DNA of 64,000 nucleotides from Perognathus longimembris pacificus (taxonomy: Eukaryota; Chordata; Mammalia; Rodentia; Heteromyidae). Made by a program: the position numbers and the translations under genes. The first letter of the stretch is position 1; the number at the start of each line of letters is the position of its first letter. Shown here one piece after another: positions 33,071 to 45,306 of this stretch. The stretch lies in assembly GCF_023159225.1 (NCBI RefSeq), contig NC_063171.1, forward strand, positions 13,948,602 through 14,012,601, in the 5' to 3' direction. The notes below the pieces were generated by a model, which saw nothing but the letters and a program-made list of their open reading frames with translations, was not told the origin of the DNA and did not search any database.

Positions 33071-35190
33071 TGTGCCAGCTTATCATCACAAAGACATAAA
33101 TGAACAAACAGGGACAAAAGAAAAAGAAACAAATACAACAAAGAAATAAACCTCAGTTCCTTTTCCTAGAGTTCATTTCCATGAATATTATTTTAGGTGA
33201 TCAGAGGCACAGAGGATTTGTACTTTTGTGTTCTTCCTCTAAGTACATACTCCTTTGGTTTCACTGTCTGCAAATGCCTAATATAATGTCAGTATAATTT
33301 AGCATGTCCCAATGTACTTTAGAATATAGGAACTGATCTCATAAATACCTGTTTTTGCTTGGTAATTCATATGGTTGCACTGGGGGAATTTATGAATATG
33401 ATTCAGTTGCTGCTGTTGGTATCATGAAAAGTGTTCTGTGATATACAGAGATCCTATGTTTGGAACTCCAGCAATAGAGATTTCATGAACATTGTGTGAC
33501 TTTTGATGCTGGCACAAAAACTGTGGGCATCAGGTAAATTATGTACATGGAATATGTATCCTAGTGGGAGGCCAAACCATCCTCTTTTGTTGATCAGGTA
33601 CTCTGTCTATATGTATATAGACTACAGCATTGATCACAAATATTCATAGACTGGCACTGAACCAGACAGTCATCACAATATTCTAGTGCAAGAATTTCAT
33701 AGATGTGAACCTATGCAGGATAGGTAGCTCACTGTGGCCACTGTATAAATAGCCAATGGACAAATATGAAGTTACATAACTGACCATTGACACCAGCTTT
33801 ATCCACTTTGTAATGTGTGATGCTCATTGAGTGTGACACTGTATCTTGTCAGAGCCAGTCTGAAACATTGTGATAAGTTATTTTCAATTAAGTTCATGTG
33901 AAACATTAACTGCGTCTAAGGGCAACAGAAAGTGGCTGCTCACAGAAAATCCTGGAATCTGTGTAGCAATTCCCATCATATGGTCAGGATAATAGATCCC
34001 ATAGTAATGAATCAGATGTGGACATAAATTTGCATATAATTTTCTTCATCATACATATTCCTTCAAGTTCAAAGATAAAGCAGTAGAAGAAACATTTGGC
34101 CAAGATAGCAAGTCCATGTCAAGAGTAGATGACTATTTGCAGAAGAAAAATATTGTGGCTGCCTGTTACTTAATAAAATTGATCCAAAAACAATTTTCTA
34201 ACAGTTATTAACAATTTCCTCCAGTGGCTACTACAATATTGGAAGACTATGCTGGCTGTGTGAATTATGATAAAATAAAATTTTGAAATTTGAGAATTAT
34301 TATTTTTTTGAAAAATAACCAAGTATTTTCCCTGATCTTTAAATATTTTCATTTGAAATAATGATCTTTCATTTTATACCTTACTTGGAATCTTCTTTAT
34401 CTTCAGCCTAGGCTGGTATATAAATTCATCAGGCAACTAGCATGTTACAAAATTGCAGTTTGCTTTGATTTTTTTTACATTGAGAACATTCATATTATAG
34501 TGGGAAGAACTGCAAACCATCTGTAGCATGACATTAGCTTGATTGGTGCATGAGAACAACCTGGATCTTCTATCAATGAGTAGCCATTCAAATTACTGAA
34601 GCTTCATGAGAAGGAAGCAGAGATCATTCAATTTAGCTCAGATATAAAGATATGCTATCTGTCCCAGAATTGTAAGGTAAATAAATGATGGTTATTCTTA
34701 GGCTCCTGCTTTGGAGGTCTTTTTTTTTCCGAAATAAAAACTACAAAAGGCTCAGATGTGGACTGTTGAATGGAAACCCATGATACTGAGGCCATTCCTA
34801 ACTGTCTTCACTATTACAGTGGCCATTATGCCTATGAGTCCTTTGGAAAGGAACTATTCAACATTCAGAATATAATTTATCTAATAACACTGACTATTTA
34901 TTGACTGTTTCCTTTGCTGAACACTCACATTGGCAAAAATTATTCCCCTATTTGTTGATTACTTCAAATTATGAGCCAAACTATCATATTCTAGGCCTTC
35001 TTGTTACCTAAGAGTGGAGTTTAAAACAATCATTTATTACGTAAATGAGCTGCCGCTCACTGAATACAATCTTCAGTAGTACTGATAGAACAAGCTGCAT
35101 TAACTATGATGGCATCATTGTAAACTTGATTGTTTAATATCATCCCTATCTGCATATGCCAGAAAAAGATTATTCTGAGCAATATGGGTG
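33071..35190. other. Unassigned DNA
   Basis: No convincing gene. Composition is somewhat less AT-rich at 33380-34100, but frames are short on both strands and no repeat is recognised. Confidence 0.5.
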
Positions 35191-35400
35191 TGTATTTTTT
35201 CTCTTTTTTCTTTTTCTTTTTATTGTAAAGGTGGTATATAGCTACATAATTCAGATATTCAGTTAATGTCTTCTTGAACCTTGTTTCTCCCCTCCTGCAT
35301 TTCTCCCAGATTTTCCCCTTCACAACCATCATTTCCTCCAAGTTGCATAGCTATTTTCCAGTATAATGTCTAGTGAGTATCACTTCATAGGAAATAAATT
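35191..35400 (-). mobile_element. Old L1 3' UTR-like fragment
   Basis: It begins with a T-rich tail and 'ctttttattgtaaaggtggt', then 'tttctcccctcctgcatttc', 'gttgcatagctattttccag' and 'ataatgtctagtgagtatca'. It shares its 3' half with 32957-33060. It differs from the younger 3' UTR lineage used by the full-length L1. Confidence 0.5.
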
Positions 35401-35689
35401 CCCAACATCTGGACACTCAAGGATCTGGCCAACATAGCCAGCTTTCTATTTCTGATGGCTCTCCTGCTCTCCAGCTGTTGCACTAGTATTATAATCAAAG
35501 ACCCAAGAGGAACAGTTAAAGCAAAGGCTGTTAAGTTCTTACATGTGCAGGTTTTCTTACCCATATCCCTCTTACCCTTGTCTGTATAACACAATTGTTA
35601 CAAGGTTAATACAATATAGACTTGTTTACAAATGTTACTGAATTTTTAGTTGCTTTGTTATTGAGTGAACAAATACTTTCCTGCAAAAG

Positions 35690-36207
35690 TTTTATTTATT
35701 TATTTCTTATTTATTGTCAAAGTGATGTACACAGAAGTTACAGTTTCATACGTTAGGCCTTGTGTACATTTCTTGTACTGTTTGTTACCTCCTCCCTCAT
35801 TCAACCCTCCCCTTACCCCTTTCCCTCTCCCACCATGAGTTATTCAGTTGGTTTACACCAAATGGTTTTGTAAGTATTGATTTTGGAGTTGTTTTTCTTT
35901 TGATCTTTGTCTCTCGATTTCACTTCCCTAGTTCTAATACCAGTATATACAGTATCCAGTGTACTCAGATCAGATACAGTGATAGTGTGGGTACAAGCAC
36001 AGGAAGGGGATACAAGAGGATAGTCAACAATAAAAGCTATGGTTTCACATGGCATGTTAAAAGTGATTACAACAGTGATATAACACTCAATTCCATAACA
36101 TGGAGTTCTTTTCACTTAGCATCATCTTATGCATTCATAGGGGGCATTGCTATTAGGCTCTTGTGATCCTCTGCTGTGACTAGCCTAAACCTGTGCTAAT
36201 TATTCCC
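35690..36207 (-). mobile_element. 5'-truncated L1, 3' UTR
   Basis: The tail '(ttta)n' leads to 'ttattgtcaaagtgatgtac', the C/T tract at 35790-35832, 'gtttacaccaaatggttttg', 'ctttgtctctcgatttcact', 'agtatccagtgtactcagat' and 'aacctgtgctaattattccc'. This is the standard 3' UTR lineage of the window. The 134-codon frame at 35762-36166 is an antisense UTR translation. Confidence 0.92.
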
Positions 36208-37574
36208 ACTTTTTTTTTTTATTACTGGCATCCTGCATCCTTGAAACTGTCCCAATGGTCCTTATGAGGAACTTACCCATGGACATTTTTGCTGTTTGTT
36301 TTCTTGAATATATAATTAAAGCAAGCAATCTGAAGTGCACATTCACAACCATCCCTGTACTAGGTTCTTACGTAGGCAACCATAGTCCATCTCCAACCAC
36401 CCAGGCTCATATGTCTAATAACTTCAAGGAGTTTCAATGTCTTAGAACCTGATGAAAGCATTCTAACTAGGCATTTGCCTGAGCAGTTCCTTCCTGTAGA
36501 AACCACAGTGATAACTTTTGCTCATCTTGTCTCCTCTCTTCATGTGCAGTAATCAACTTCGATCCTTCTCTGAGTGGTCCTGAAAGCATGGCATGTCCCT
36601 TTTTCTAGGGATCTATAATGATCAAAATTACCTTTTCATTGAAAGTCATTTCTTGATATTTTAAATTTGCTATAGCTTATATTTTTCTTTTAATACAGTT
36701 CCATAGAATTGTTCTTTTGCCTACTCCAATATTTTTAATGATATACATTAACAGTACCAGGAGTTTCATTGTCATAATTCAATAAATTTTTATAGAGAAA
36801 TTTTAAAGATTTCACCTATTATATGCTTTTAGCTTCTCCTTCTTTTTCAAAGAGGATTTTATAGATTTCATTATGCAATCTCCATCGATGTGTGTATTAT
36901 ATACTTTGATACTCTTCATTGCCAGTGCCCTCTCCTTTCTTCTTCTTCCTCTTTTTTATTTATTCATATGAGCTTCCTTTTATAACTATAAATAAGAAGT
37001 GAGACATACATCATCTAGGTATAGTGATATATACATCATCTATGTATGTATTTTTTTAAATTAGAGCCACTTGCTGATGCAACTTATCTTGGCCTTCACC
37101 TGTTCAATTGTCCTCATTTATGACACTTTTACTTGATAAATGCTGAGTAAATCAAATAGCAGACAGTACCTCATGAGTTTATGTCATATGGTAGGTAAGA
37201 GGTTAACCATCAAGCTACCAGTTCTCTCTAGTAGGTCCTAAAAGCAAGATTAATGTGATTTTCAAAAATAAGACTATTTATCTTTAGAAACCAATATAAC
37301 ATGCTTCAACATCTTGAACTTCTAACATGTATTTTATCAATGTAGACTTGTTAAATGTTCTGCACAAGCATGGTAAAAGAAGTATGTACATATTTTCTAA
37401 TAAAGCAATTTGTGGCTCAATAGCTCTAGAAATATTTCTCATGCACAAATACATAATACTTAGGAAAATACAAAAACATGAAGATTGACAGTAAAACTTT
37501 TGGTAGAGTTAAATATCTCAAGAAAGAACATCACACATCATATACCATTAAGTGGCTCTTTGTGAGGTAATTAA
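36208..37574. other. Unassigned AT-rich DNA
   Basis: No gene or nameable repeat. A T/C-rich stretch lies at 36830-36970. Confidence 0.5.
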
Positions 37575-37588
37575 TAATTAGACATTTT

Positions 37589-37797
37589 GTTTGTTTGTTT
37601 TGTTTGTTGCCAGTCCTGGGGGTTGGGAGTCAGGGCCTGAGCCCTGTCCCTGGCTTCTTTTTGCTCAAGGCTAGCACTCTCCACTTGAGCCACAGCTCCA
37701 CTTCTGGCTTTTTCTATATATGTGGTGCTGAGGAATCGAAACCAGGGCTTCATGTATACAAGGTGAGCACTTTAACACTAGCCCATATTCCAAGTCC
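37589..37797 (-). repeat. IDL-Geo-like dimeric SINE
   Basis: The '(gttt)n' tail is followed by the antisense right monomer ('gccagtcctgggggttggga', 'aaggctagcactctccactt') and then the antisense ID-like monomer ('tgtggtgctgaggaatcgaa', 'accagggcttcatgtataca'). 14-bp TSDs differing by one base lie at 37575-37588 and 37798-37811. Confidence 0.85.
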
Positions 37798-37811
37798 TAA
37801 TTGGACATTTT

Positions 37812-39982
37812 GGGAGCACGGTAAATCTGTGTTCAAAATCTGATATGTAGTCACCATTCACAGAAAGGTCTCACAGATCATATAAGACTTCAGTTTAAGA
37901 CACTTTTAGATTTTACAGATTGATATAGACAAGTAATTGTGATGATTGCTTCAACTCTATTTCTCAACAAATAGATTGTCTTTATAACCAAAATATGAGC
38001 AAGCATTGGTCCATGAAGTATACCTGCCCCTGAATTCCTACACAGCAGTGCATCAGACACCAGCATTACTCTATGTATGATGAAGAAACATAAACCTTTA
38101 TAAATCAACGTTTCATAGTCTTAAAAACAATTAGTTTTAAAGTATCTTTAATTGGAACTGTTTGACTAGGTACAAAGTAGCTTTTCATTGTGTTTTAAAT
38201 TTGTATACGCCTGCTATTAAGTAAGTCATGAATGCCATTTTTAATATTGTTATTTCAAATTATTGAATATGTTTTTAAACCAAAGGAAATTTATTTTCAG
38301 GACTTATGCTCTTCAGTTGTTTTCAAGCATCAAGTATAGGAATTTATATGTTTATGATGCTAACTATGTATATATATATTTTTTTCTTACAACCTGTACA
38401 TTTTCTGTTTACTTGGAAGACATTCAAATTTTGATCATGTCCAGTTTTAAATTTTCTTTTATAGTTACTTATTTTTTGATACATAATATTGTGTCTGTCT
38501 CAAACTAAATAGTTTATAATGCTTCTAATATTACATTGTGTTAAGATTCATGTTTATCATGTATTTTTCAATACATTGCAGGGCTATTAAATGAAAAGAA
38601 TTTTACTTCTTCATTGAATAGATGTAACCAATTGGTAGAACTGTAATTGATTATATGAGTAAAGATTTATGGGCATTTTCCAGTTCAGTAATCTACTTTT
38701 AAAGATTTTATGCCAATATTAGATTGTGCTGATAACTGCTGTGTAATAATCAATATTGACATGATATAACGTAACTTCTATTTTTCTTAATTTTTGTAAT
38801 TTTGGATCTCTTGTGGAGCCTTTGTTCTTTCTGAATGATTTTGCTTTCATTTTGCAAAAAAATATCTAGTAGTAGCTTGCCTTTAGGAATAAATTGGCTT
38901 TTAAATTGCATTTTAGTTCTTATGAAAGTAATGCTATGAACTGAATATTATAGGTATTCAATATAGTGTCTCTACTGTGATTTAATAGACTAAAAGTTGG
39001 TCATTCCCTTCCAGGGTTGAGGAGTTGATGAACTAATAATTACCACACCAAAAGAAAATATATTTTTCCACCGCATTTTGTGAAGCTTTCTCTGTCATAT
39101 TTCCAAATAATCAAAGGTCATTATAGTTAGATTTGGGCCCTTTTCTTCCTACTCACTCCCCTGCCCCATGCACACACTGGAATTGTGTCCAGGAAATTCA
39201 GGCTCTGTTAGATTCTTAGAAAATACTCATTTTTCTCTTCAATTCAAAATAATTGCCATGATGTACACAATTCTGTCTATGAGTAACATAGACTAAAATA
39301 TTAAACCAGGCATGAATGTAAGAAACTTAATTCACACCTAATTTATTTTTTGAGCTGTCTATTCTACTCTTTTCACTTGAGAATTCTAACCACAGACAGA
39401 AATATTGTCAGATGCTTCACTGGTGGCTGTTCAAATGATTTGAAAAACCAAGGGGTGGAACTGGGTTTGACTCTTGGTTAAAGCCTAGAAAGGATTTTTC
39501 TGTCATTGCTTTCAATTGATTGCAAGGTTACTCTGTAGTAAGGCTCACTCACAGAGAATGCCATCTTAGCACTGAGCCTAGTATAGCTGGAGTTATGCAT
39601 TCTCAGTGGAATTGTGGTCAAGGCCATAGCTTTCTGTGGAAGATTATGTTCAGCACATGTGTAAATTCCCAGCAGTGGTCTACATTCCTATGTCTGTATA
39701 GGACCCACAATAAAAGTCTTCATGGACCGTACTAGAGTTTTGGGGTAAGGATAAGAGAAGACTTGTGATATCCATTTCCCCAATTTGACTCAGTCCTCTC
39801 TGAGGTCCTCTGCCTTTACCTTTGCCACTCCTCCTCTTCAGGGACTTAATAATGAGATGATCTCTTCTCTTCTATTGACACTTTCCACCCACATTTCTGT
39901 GCACAGTTTAGCACTATTTACATTTTTCCTGTGCTTAGATATTTTCTTATACTACTACATTAAGAACATAGAGACTTGACTC
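37812..39982. other. Unassigned AT-rich DNA
   Basis: No gene recognised. Positions 39061-39120 share weak similarity with 40363-40430. Confidence 0.5.
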
Positions 39983-39994
39983 ATTGTTGGCTTG

Positions 39995-40205
39995 TTTTTG
40001 TTTTTGTTTTTGGCCAGTCCTGGGCCTTGGACTCAGGAACTGAGCACCGTCCCTGGCCTCCTCCCGCTCAAGGCCAGCACTATGCCACCTGAGCCACAGC
40101 GCCCCTTCTGGCCGTTATCCATATATGTGGTGCTGGGGTATAGAACGGAGAGCTTCATGTGTAGGAGGCAAGCACTCTTGCCACTAGGCCATATTCCCAG
40201 GCAAG
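39995..40205 (-). repeat. IDL-Geo-like dimeric SINE
   Basis: A '(gttttt)n' tail is followed by 'ggccagtcctgggccttgga', 'caaggccagcactatgccac', 'gagccacagcgccccttctg', 'tgtggtgctggggtatagaa' and 'actaggccatattcccag'. Short TSDs ('ttgttggcttg' / 'ttgttggtttg') flank it at 39984-39994 and 40207-40217. Confidence 0.85.
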
Positions 40206-40430
40206 CTTGTTGGTTTGATAAGTGATATGATGCCAACATTTGTCATCACAACTCTGTCCTAGTTTAGTTGGCTTATATTTTTAAATTAAATTTAACTTTT
40301 ACCTAATATATAAATGAACAGTAATTGTATGTATATATGAATGGGAAAATTTGTAATGTTCAATATTTTCCACCCCACTTTGTGAAGGTTTTCTGTTTCA
40401 TTTCCAAAACAGTTCAAAATGAAGATTATA

Positions 40431-40684
40431 GGAGCAGGGCACTGTTGCCTCATGCCTGTAATCCTAGCTACTCATGAGGCTAAGATCTAATGATCTCAGT
40501 TCAAAGTTAGCAAGGGCAGAAAAGTGTGAGACTCTTATTTCCAATTAACTACCAAGGAACCAGAAGTATCTTAAAGTGGCAGAGCCTTGAGTAAAAGAGC
40601 TCAGAGACAGCACTCAAGCCCTGAGTTCAATCCTAATTTTGTTGTTGTTGTTGATGATGATGATGATAATGATGATGATGATGG
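40431..40684 (+). repeat. Composite SINE (B1-like left, Geo-like right) with trinucleotide tail
   Basis: The left half is B1-like: 'gttgcctcatgcctgtaatc', 'ctagctactcatgaggctaa' and 'gatctcagttcaaagttagc'. The linker is 'ttccaattaactaccaagga'. The right half, 'gtggcagagccttgagtaaa' with 'aagccctgagttcaatccta', matches the right monomer of the dimeric SINEs. The tail is (GTT)n(GAT)n at 40640-40684. Confidence 0.82.
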
Positions 40685-41919
40685 CAGCAACAACAAAGAA
40701 ATGAATATATAGGAAGAGAAAAGATCAATAGGCATCAAGTCACATAATTTTAGAAATGAAGATAATACATAGGTAATATTTTCAACTTGCTCAAAATTAC
40801 AAAATAAACAAATAGTATAGCAAAATTGTTTATACTTTTATAAACTTATGACCTCTTTCACCCACTCCTTATAGTGAGCAACTTTGCATATTCACCATAT
40901 ATTCAAAAGAATGCATTTTCAGATGTGTTTAAGCTGTAAGTAAACTATAAACATTTTATGATTATGTAATACATTGAGAAAGATTGTGCTGCTTGCTCAG
41001 AAAACTTGCCTAAACTGTAAGGATTCAATTTTCATTTCTCTCTAAATATTTCTAGACTTAAAAAGTACATTAAAATTGTTGGATGCTTTTAAAAATTGCA
41101 AGTTATGTTTCTTTGCCTTCACAACACTTCTAGCACACCTTAGTTTCGAAGATCTAGTAAAATTCTGTTCTGGATATCTTTTACACTTTCCTTTCTGAAC
41201 TTTTCTATATTATATAAGTCGAATTAAAGATGGATGACTCTAACTTCCAATATTTTCCTTTTATCTTTTCTTCTGTTAACTCTTTATTTTTTTTAGAGGT
41301 TTGTAAAAACTGCTGGAAAGACTTAGGTTATTACTAAATATTTTTATTTTTATTCATCCTATTATTACTTAAACTGTGACAGTTATTAAATTTCAACTTG
41401 AAATGTTGGTCTCTGATTGGTAGATTTTTTTTTTATTCTCAGACACTTAGTAGGAAAAGGAATTCCAAAGGCTAATTCTTGTAAGTTTTTAGAAGGTCTT
41501 TAAAAAAATTTAAATATATCTGTGATTATTTTGAAAGGTGGTTAATAACTTTGTAGTTTTAGGTTTTTGGAGAGGCCATATTAGGAGGAACACAGAATGT
41601 GTTTAAATCCAGTTTTGACTGAAACAATATGATAGAAATTATTTTAAGCTTTCATTCAATATCTCTTAGGAGGCATAAAAGAATTTAGAGAAAATTTAAG
41701 TTATTTTAGTTAGGTATTGATGAAAGATATATGTGTCTCTACAGCAAAAGCATGGAGCAGAGTAGAGAGTTTGACTTTTAGAGAATTTTAAAATTCTATT
41801 TTTTTGTTTGTGTGTGACGACCTAGTTAGTGATATGCCTCCATTCTCCAACATGACCAGTACCTTATGAGTCAGCCAATAATAGCAGTATTTGCCAACTT
41901 CATCAAGTTGTCTTAATTA
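40685..41919. other. Unassigned AT-rich DNA
   Basis: No gene or repeat recognised. Confidence 0.5.
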
Positions 41920-42010
41920 GTCCAGTACTAGTGGCTCATGCTTATTGTCCTAGCTATTTGGAATGACTGAAATTGGAGTCCCACCTGCAGTTCCTAAAAC
42001 CCTTTCTTAA
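41920..42010 (+). repeat. B1-like SINE fragment
   Basis: 'gtccagtactagtggctcat' followed by 'tattgtcctagctatttgga' is a degraded left-monomer signature. Nothing recognisable of the right half remains. Confidence 0.5.
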
Positions 42011-42719
42011 TCTGCAGTTGGACTCAGTATTAAGTATCTATCATTGTAGATACATGGGAGTGGAAGATGAAGAAGATTAGAAGTACAGGCCAGTTCATGA
42101 GGGAAAGTCTACAAAAATCATTTTCAATGAAAAAGATCTGGTGGCACATGTGAAGCATCCCAGATGCAACAGAAAGCACAAGTTAGGCAGATAATGGTCT
42201 AGACATGCAAACTGAGAGGAATGTAAGAAATATCTGAAATATAAGCAGAAAAAAATGTTCTGGAAGCAGGGCTCAGTAGTAGTGTTAACCTTTTAAACTC
42301 AATGCCTGTGCGGACTTGAATAAAATGCTTCTCAGATTTTTTTCCCTTGAAGATATGTGAAATTAAATAATTTTTTGTACTACAACTGCATTGATAAAAT
42401 TTATTTTCTTGCTATTATACCATAAAATACCATCAACCAAGAAAAGTATTTACTGCTATTATGATAGATAAATAGGACAGAAGACTTAGGGTTTGATCTA
42501 TATCACAAGGACTATTATAAATATTACTTTGAATTTCTTTCAAATACTTTTTGGCAGGATCACATGGAGTAAAAACTGTTACGCTTAAAACATAAACATG
42601 AATACATGAAATTTAAGTGACTTTTTAAAGTAATTAAATAGTCATCCCATAAAATGTACCCCAATAAGCACCTCAGAACCAAAATTTATTTTCTCCAATA
42701 AGACACTTTTCTTTAAAAA
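42011..42719. other. Unassigned AT-rich DNA
   Basis: No gene or repeat recognised. Confidence 0.5.
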
Positions 42720-42834
42720 AATAATTTTATTGTCAGGTTGATGTACAGAAGGGTTACAGTTACATATGTAATGTAATGAGTATATTTCTTGTTCAACATT
42801 GTTACCCCCTCCTCTCATTTTTCTCCCACTTTCC
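42720..42834 (-). mobile_element. Very short L1 3' end
   Basis: About 115 bases are present: 'ttttattgtcaggttgatgt', 'acagaagggttacagttaca', 'gagtatatttcttgttcaac' and the start of the C/T tract. It matches the terminal part of the standard L1 3' UTR in reverse. Confidence 0.8.
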
Positions 42835-43197
42835 AAGAATGTGGAAGTAGTATTAAACTAAAAACACAAATTACATTCGTGGTATTTTATATTGATTTTG
42901 TTTATTTAGATTAATGACACTTAAAACTTGATAATATTTATGCTAGAATTTAAAGACAAAAACGACATTCAGTAATGTGATATGCAACTTCTCACAGAGA
43001 ATTATTTTATTTCAATGACTCCCATAAGAAACTTCTCTACGTTTCTTTGGAAAAGTGTACAAATGTCAAATAAATAATTAACAGACTATTAAAGTGGTGG
43101 AAATTAAAGAATATGTGTACTCATTAGTGTTTAATATATGTTCTGGTTCAGTCTTTGGTACGTAAGAATTATTTCATTTTTTAAATTGTTTTTTTTA
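42835..43197. other. Unassigned AT-rich DNA
   Basis: No gene or repeat recognised. Confidence 0.5.
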
Positions 43198-43496
43198 AGA
43201 ATTGGAGTTTATATTTAGGGCTCATGCAGGCACTACTCTACTGCTTCAGTCATGTGATCAGCTCCCTTTGCTCTGGTTGCTTTTGAAGTAGGTCTCATTT
43301 TTACACCAATGCTGGCTAGGACTCTGTTACTCCTATTTTAGCATTCTACCCTAGTTGGGATGAGAAGCATGAACCATCACACCCAGCTTTTACTCTTAAG
43401 TTGCTGGTCTGACTGTTTTTTGCCCAAGTTGGATAGCAATCATCCTGATCTTAGCCTCCCAAGTTACCTGTATTAAACAAATGAACTAACCATTGT
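43198..43496 (-). repeat. Old B1-like SINE pair
   Basis: Two antisense SINE ends follow one another: 'gttgggatgagaagcatgaa' with 'ccatcacacccagctt' near 43355-43388, then 'gatcttagcctcccaagtta' with 'aaccattgtgccca' near 43448-43501. Both are strongly diverged. Confidence 0.5.
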
Positions 43497-43533
43497 GCCC
43501 ATTCTTTATTTTTTTTTACCATGACCTCAGCCT

Positions 43534-43745
43534 TTTTTTTTTTTTTTTTTTTTGGCCAGTCCTGGGCCTTGGACTCAGGGCCTGAGCACTGTCCCTGGCT
43601 TCTTCCCGCTCAAGGCTAGCACTCTGCCACTTGAGCCACAGCGCCGCTTCTGGCCGTTTTCTGTATATGTGGTGCTGGGGAATTGAACCTAGGGCCTCGT
43701 GTATCCGAGGCAGGCACTCTTGCCACTAGGCTATATCCCCAGCCC
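43534..43745 (-). repeat. IDL-Geo-like dimeric SINE
   Basis: A T tail of about 20 is followed by the right monomer ('ggccagtcctgggccttgga', 'caaggctagcactctgccac', 'acagcgccgcttctggccgt') and the ID-like monomer ('tgtggtgctggggaattgaa', 'cctcgtgtatccgaggcagg', 'ctatatccccagccc'). Imperfect TSDs ('atgacctcagcc' / 'atacctcagcc') flank it. It is nearly identical to the copy at 55163-55375. Confidence 0.9.
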
Positions 43746-44639
43746 CCATACCTCAGCCTTTTCTAGTTATCAAAAGATAGACATTCAAAGATTCAATGAA
43801 CATTCAAAATTATGTACAAGGGCAATTTTCAGACTGGCATTCAGTGTTTGTTTTCAAGAATGAACAATGGAAAAAAGTACATGATTTTTCCCCCTTCATG
43901 GATAATGGATGAATGCTGTTTAAGTGGCAATGTGTTTATGGGTCAAACATTTTCATTCTGTGTGCACAGACAATTTCATGTAAGCTAAGAAGGTAAAATT
44001 TTATTCTGTGTTAAGAAAATTGTTGAAAGCACAAATGAGAACTAAAGCATTTTGAGCTATTTTCTGATGTATTAAATTGTTCATTTGATTATTTTTTTGT
44101 TACAGATTTGATGTGATTTTTATTATCAGGAAACACTTTAAGGTTGTAATTATTTCTATTAATATATTTATAGAATTTCAAGTTTACACTGAAGGGAAAT
44201 TCTACTCCAACTTTACCTCATGTCATAAGGGAAAATTACTCTAAAGATTTTGTATTCCTTAAAAATACTTAGTAACATGATAAAGCACATATGGAAAATG
44301 TGAATGCTGAAACTAAACAGCAGTGAAGGAGAATGGTATCCTTCTTTCAATTTTACCTGAACTCATTTCATATGCAAACAAAGGAAGACTTGTGGGAAAA
44401 TATTTTAGAAGTTTTGTTATTGTTTACAAATTCTCAAAAAATGTAAAATAAATAAATAAATAAATAGCCACTGTGCATTTTAAAGCTGGAACTGAAACCA
44501 CTTTGAAGAATTCTGTTTTTAGCCTAATTTTAGAAAATAACGTTTTTTTATGCATAACTATCATGGAAAAATCTGGAAATTTGTCTTTGAGGATTTTTAT
44601 CAGTTATAATTTCTGGAATACATAAAATTGATTGTATTT
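43746..44639. other. Unassigned AT-rich DNA
   Basis: No gene recognised. A short (AAAT)n run lies at 44446-44466. Confidence 0.55.
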
Positions 44640-45280
44640 TCCTAAGCAGAGTCATTGATGAAACACTGGCTCTTATTTCCATGTTAAGGTTTCTAGTCTC
44701 ACAAAGAACTCTTCAATTAGTCAGTCATGAATACCAAACATACAAGTGCACTATCTTTGGCATTTCTGACAGAGGAAGACTTTTTCCCATTCTCCTTCAG
44801 TTCCTATTTAGGCTTTTATATCCAACCTCTGGATAGACAAATTGGCTTTATTGGCTTTAGTGTCTTATGTTGATTTTCCTTGTTTATTTGGAAAACAAAG
44901 CTTTCATAACAGACCTCTGTGACAATCTCAGGTTGTACAATGTCAAGTCTTCTGAACTGATAGGCTCTCAGCTGTTTAACACTTAATTTGCACATTTTTC
45001 TCTGCAGGGGCTATCTTTTTCATAGTAATTTATTCAGTTCATTCCCTGCCTGAGCAAGGCTATCATTGTGGGTTTTCTCATTCTGCCAAGTGTACATGGT
45101 TGTATCCAGTAGTCCCTTTAGTGGAAAAGCTTCCTTCACAAGTTTTCGCTAAGTGGTTTGTCACCTCCAGCTGGAGTTGTTTGTAAACTTTTATGTGATC
45201 TTTAAGGTTTGTAGTTGCTTTTGTTTATATTGATGTAGACTCCTGTCTCCTTTCTTCTATCAATCTGTAATCTTGTGGGA

Positions 45281-45306
45281 AAACAAACAACAACAACAAC
45301 AACAAT
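45281..45306. repeat. (AAC)n microsatellite
   Basis: 'aacaaacaacaacaacaac' continues for about 26 bases inside the putative retrocopy. Confidence 0.9.

Noticed and set aside
40640..40684. CRISPR-like or regulatory trinucleotide array
   Set aside because: It is the (GTT)n(GAT)n tail of a SINE; CRISPR arrays are not expected in a mammalian genome and none is present.
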